From assembly GCF_003012705.1 (NCBI RefSeq), contig NZ_PXYL01000002.1, positions 124,001 to 188,000 on the forward strand: a stretch of 64,000 nucleotides of DNA, given 5' to 3'. Position 1 is the stretch's first letter. Each line of letters opens with the position of its first letter. The translations under genes were made by a program, and so were the position numbers. Shown here one piece after another: positions 62,056 to 64,000 of this stretch. The notes under the pieces are model-generated. The model ran no database searches and had not been told where the DNA came from. It saw nothing but the letters and a program-made list of their open reading frames with translations. Source of the stretch: Pseudaminobacter soli (ex Li et al. 2025) (GTDB lineage Bacteria > Pseudomonadota > Alphaproteobacteria > Rhizobiales > Rhizobiaceae).

Positions 62056-63507
62056 ATGGCATTCTCGTTCCTGCAGTGCAAGGTTCCGAGAGGCGCGGTC
62101 GTCTCGCTCTACGCCCTCTGTGTCGCGGGCTTCGCGTTGTTGACGGCCGCCGGAAATCCGCCCGCCCTCGGGATCAGCGAGCATTCCGTCCTTGAAAGCC
62201 GACCGGTATCTCTGCAGGAGGCCTCTCAGGCGAGACCGGTGTCGTTTCCTCTGAAAGTGTCAGCCAACAACAGGTATTTGATTGACTCGGCAGGTAACCC
62301 CTTTTTCCTTACGGGCGACGCCGCCTGGTCATTGATAGCCCAGTTGACCCGCGAGGATGTGGATTTCTATCTCGGAGACCGCCAGGCGCGCGGTTTCAAC
62401 GCTATCCTTATGAATCTCATCGAAAACAAGTTCGCCAGCAACGCTCCGGCCAATGCCTACGGGGATGAACCCTTCCTGAGGAAGGGAAATTTCGGAACCC
62501 CGAATGAAGCATATTTCAGGCATGCAGAATGGGTCATCAAGCGAGCCGCCGAGCATGGTATGCTCGTCCTTCTGGCCCCCTGCTACTCCGGCGCCGGCGA
62601 TGGCGCTGAAGGCTGGTATCGTGAGATGCAGGCCAGCGGGGTCGAAAAGCTCAGAGAATATGGCCGCTTCCTTGGAATGCGCTTCGGTCACTACCAGAAC
62701 ATCCTCTGGGTCGAGAACGGCGATCTCAATCCACCGGAACGCGATCTCGTGCAGGCAGTCGCACAAGGACTGTACGAGACTGAACCGAATGCCCTGCAAA
62801 CATCGCACAACAGCACCGGAACGGCAGGGGCGGATTTGTGGCCGCAAGCAGCCTGGTTGACTCTGAACAACGTCTATACTTGGGGACCGGTCTCTACCGA
62901 AGCTCGGAACCAGTATTTGCACACTCCGACAATGCCGTTCATCCTGATCGAGAGCCAATATGAAAACGGGCCAGATATCACCACGCGACGATTGCGGGGG
63001 CAGGCCTACCAGGCGCTTCTCACCGGCGCTTCCGGCCAAGTCTTCGGGAATTCGCCCATCTGGTACTTCGACGGCGTGGATTTCTTCCATGCACCGCCAG
63101 GCTGGAGAAAAGCACTCGACAGCGAAGGCAGCCGGAGCATGGCCCGGTTAACGGATCTCTTCCGGCGTTTGCGCTGGCAAGATCTCGTTCCAGACGTCAA
63201 CAACCGCTTTCTCGTAAAAGGCCAATCAGACGGTCAGTTGCGCAACGTCGCTGCGCGAAGCGCCGACGGCTCCATGGCAGTGATCTACCTTTCGGACGAT
63301 CGCCAGATCACACTGAAAATGGGCCCCCTTGCAGGAAGGCAAGTGCGAGCCGTCTGGTGGGATCCGGTCGGCGGCGGAAGTTTCCAAGCCCAGCTGTCGC
63401 CGTTCATTGCCGGCGACACGGAGCGGTTCCGCCCCAACAGGAACAATGCCGGTGGTGACCACGACTGGGTGCTGCTCCTTGAGGCGGAAGATAACGATGA
63501 CAAATGA
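62056..63507 (+). CDS. DUF4038-type (apiosidase-like) glycoside hydrolase
   Basis: 483 residues. After an N-terminal signal/anchor (VVSLYALCVAGFALLTAAG) comes a TIM-barrel of the DUF4038/GH140-like type: YLIDSAGNPFFLTGDAAWSL, RGFNAILMNLIENKF, VLLAPCYSGAG, NILWVENGDLNP and FILIESQYENGPDIT, with a C-terminal beta domain that includes VRAVWWDPVGGG. Asp and Glu residues in the last two barrel segments are candidate catalytic acids. It starts 1 nt after the glycosyltransferase stop and overlaps the next gene by 11 nt. It likely trims or remodels the polysaccharide made by this cluster. Confidence 0.82.
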   Translation: MAFSFLQCKVPRGAVVSLYALCVAGFALLTAAGNPPALGISEHSVLESRPVSLQEASQARPVSFPLKVSANNRYLIDSAGNPFFLTGDAAWSLIAQLTREDVDFYLGDRQARGFNAILMNLIENKFASNAPANAYGDEPFLRKGNFGTPNEAYFRHAEWVIKRAAEHGMLVLLAPCYSGAGDGAEGWYREMQASGVEKLREYGRFLGMRFGHYQNILWVENGDLNPPERDLVQAVAQGLYETEPNALQTSHNSTGTAGADLWPQAAWLTLNNVYTWGPVSTEARNQYLHTPTMPFILIESQYENGPDITTRRLRGQAYQALLTGASGQVFGNSPIWYFDGVDFFHAPPGWRKALDSEGSRSMARLTDLFRRLRWQDLVPDVNNRFLVKGQSDGQLRNVAARSADGSMAVIYLSDDRQITLKMGPLAGRQVRAVWWDPVGGGSFQAQLSPFIAGDTERFRPNRNNAGGDHDWVLLLEAEDNDDK

Positions 63508-64000
63508 TCGTCTTGTGGCAGCCGAAACAGGCAGAGAACATCACCGGATCGTCGGTCTTTCCAACATCGCTTGGCTGACGCTTGCCGCACTATTGGTCCT
63601 TACCCTTGGGGTCGTCTCGTTCACCATATCGCCGCCCGTCATCATGGCACCCTGGGACGTCTTCATCCAGCTCGATGGTGGGTGGCGGATAGTCAACGGC
63701 CAAGTGCCGCATAGTGACTTCTACACGCCGATAGGGCCATTGGTTTACTGGCTCAGCGGTCTAGGTATTTATGTCGCGGGCACGTCGCTGAAGGGCATAT
63801 CAGTCGGGATTTTGCTTTTCTTTGGCGTTGTCATGCCTTGGGCAATGCTTGTCTTGTTTCGCAAGCTGCCTGCTCCTTTGGCTTTCCTGTCGACACTGTT
63901 CATTCTGCTGCTCATCTTGGCAGTCCGGCCGCTGGGATATTCGTCATCAATCACAACATATGCGATGATCTACAACCGCTATGGATGGGTTCTAATTTCC
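63497..64000 (+). CDS. Polytopic membrane protein, N-terminal part (partial)
   Basis: 168 codons open to the right edge. At least four hydrophobic segments (IAWLTLAALLVLTLGVVSF, LVYWLSGLGIYVA, GISVGILLFFGVVMPWAMLVLF, FLSTLFILLLILAV) and a periplasmic-like loop with QLDGGWRIVNGQVPHSDFYTP. That loop (D...G...PY/HxDFYxPxGP) is typical of GT39/GtrC-like lipid-linked-sugar glycosyltransferases. The start overlaps the DUF4038 gene by 11 nt. Family assignment needs the rest of the protein. Confidence 0.7.
   Translation, partial: MTNDRLVAAETGREHHRIVGLSNIAWLTLAALLVLTLGVVSFTISPPVIMAPWDVFIQLDGGWRIVNGQVPHSDFYTPIGPLVYWLSGLGIYVAGTSLKGISVGILLFFGVVMPWAMLVLFRKLPAPLAFLSTLFILLLILAVRPLGYSSSITTYAMIYNRYGWVLIS

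Overview
The window looks like a chromosomal segment of a high-GC alphaproteobacterium of the Rhizobiales, most likely a Mesorhizobium/Aminobacter-type Phyllobacteriaceae. The signs are a five-step histidine pathway that uses formimidoylglutamate deiminase (hutF) plus hutG, a SyrB-like protein, a typical rhizobial intergenic palindrome near 53.3 kb, and a very high density of ABC importers. All assignments come from reading the sequence; no database search was run. No rRNA, tRNA, CRISPR array or insertion sequence was recognised.

Layout. 0-8 kb: a partial gene, a MaoC-type hydratase, and a minus-strand dipeptide/oligopeptide ABC importer operon ending in a beta-lactamase-fold serine hydrolase. 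8-12 kb: a secreted class A acid phosphatase, a membrane GGDEF-EAL protein and a divergent methyltransferase. 12.4-17.2 kb: an apparently cytosolic HtrA-type protease, divergent to a catalytically dead HtrA paralogue, a LuxR-type regulator, a cyclic-nucleotide-domain flavoprotein lacking the thioredoxin-reductase CxxC, and an NTF2-like protein. 17.2-18.2 kb: an ACMSD-type amidohydrolase.

18.5-33.9 kb is a large histidine utilisation region: hutC, hutD, a HisC-like aminotransferase, a second GntR/UTRA regulator, hutF, hutI, hutH, hutG, a CaiB/BaiF CoA-transferase, an acyl-CoA dehydrogenase, hutU and a polar amino acid ABC importer. The CoA-transferase and dehydrogenase sit in frame-overlapping order between hutG and hutU. 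They could convert imidazolepropionate to urocanate and feed it to HutU; this is the most interesting hypothesis in the window.

34.1-40.8 kb is a second candidate system: a LacI operator on a promoter, a polar amino acid ABC importer, a glycosylasparaginase-like Ntn hydrolase, a LacI regulator, a ROK sugar kinase and CutC. It reads like a catabolic unit for a sugar-asparagine conjugate such as GlcNAc-Asn.

40.8-50.4 kb: a GlxA-type regulator, an HD protein, a YkuD-type protein, a SyrB-like protein, a spermidine/putrescine-type ABC operon with a Tat-type binding protein, and an autotransporter with a propeller-like passenger. 50.9-59.2 kb: an S10 serine carboxypeptidase, an internally deleted M20 amidohydrolase pseudogene, a three-gene unit (Tat-exported dinucleotide-binding protein, NTP/NDP-exchange-type transporter, Tat-exported aldo/keto reductase) and metNIQ. 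59.7-64 kb: a small conserved-looking ORF, remnants of a transketolase-transaldolase pair, and the start of a cell-surface glycan cluster (GT2-GtrA protein, DUF4038-type glycosidase, multi-membrane protein cut by the window edge).
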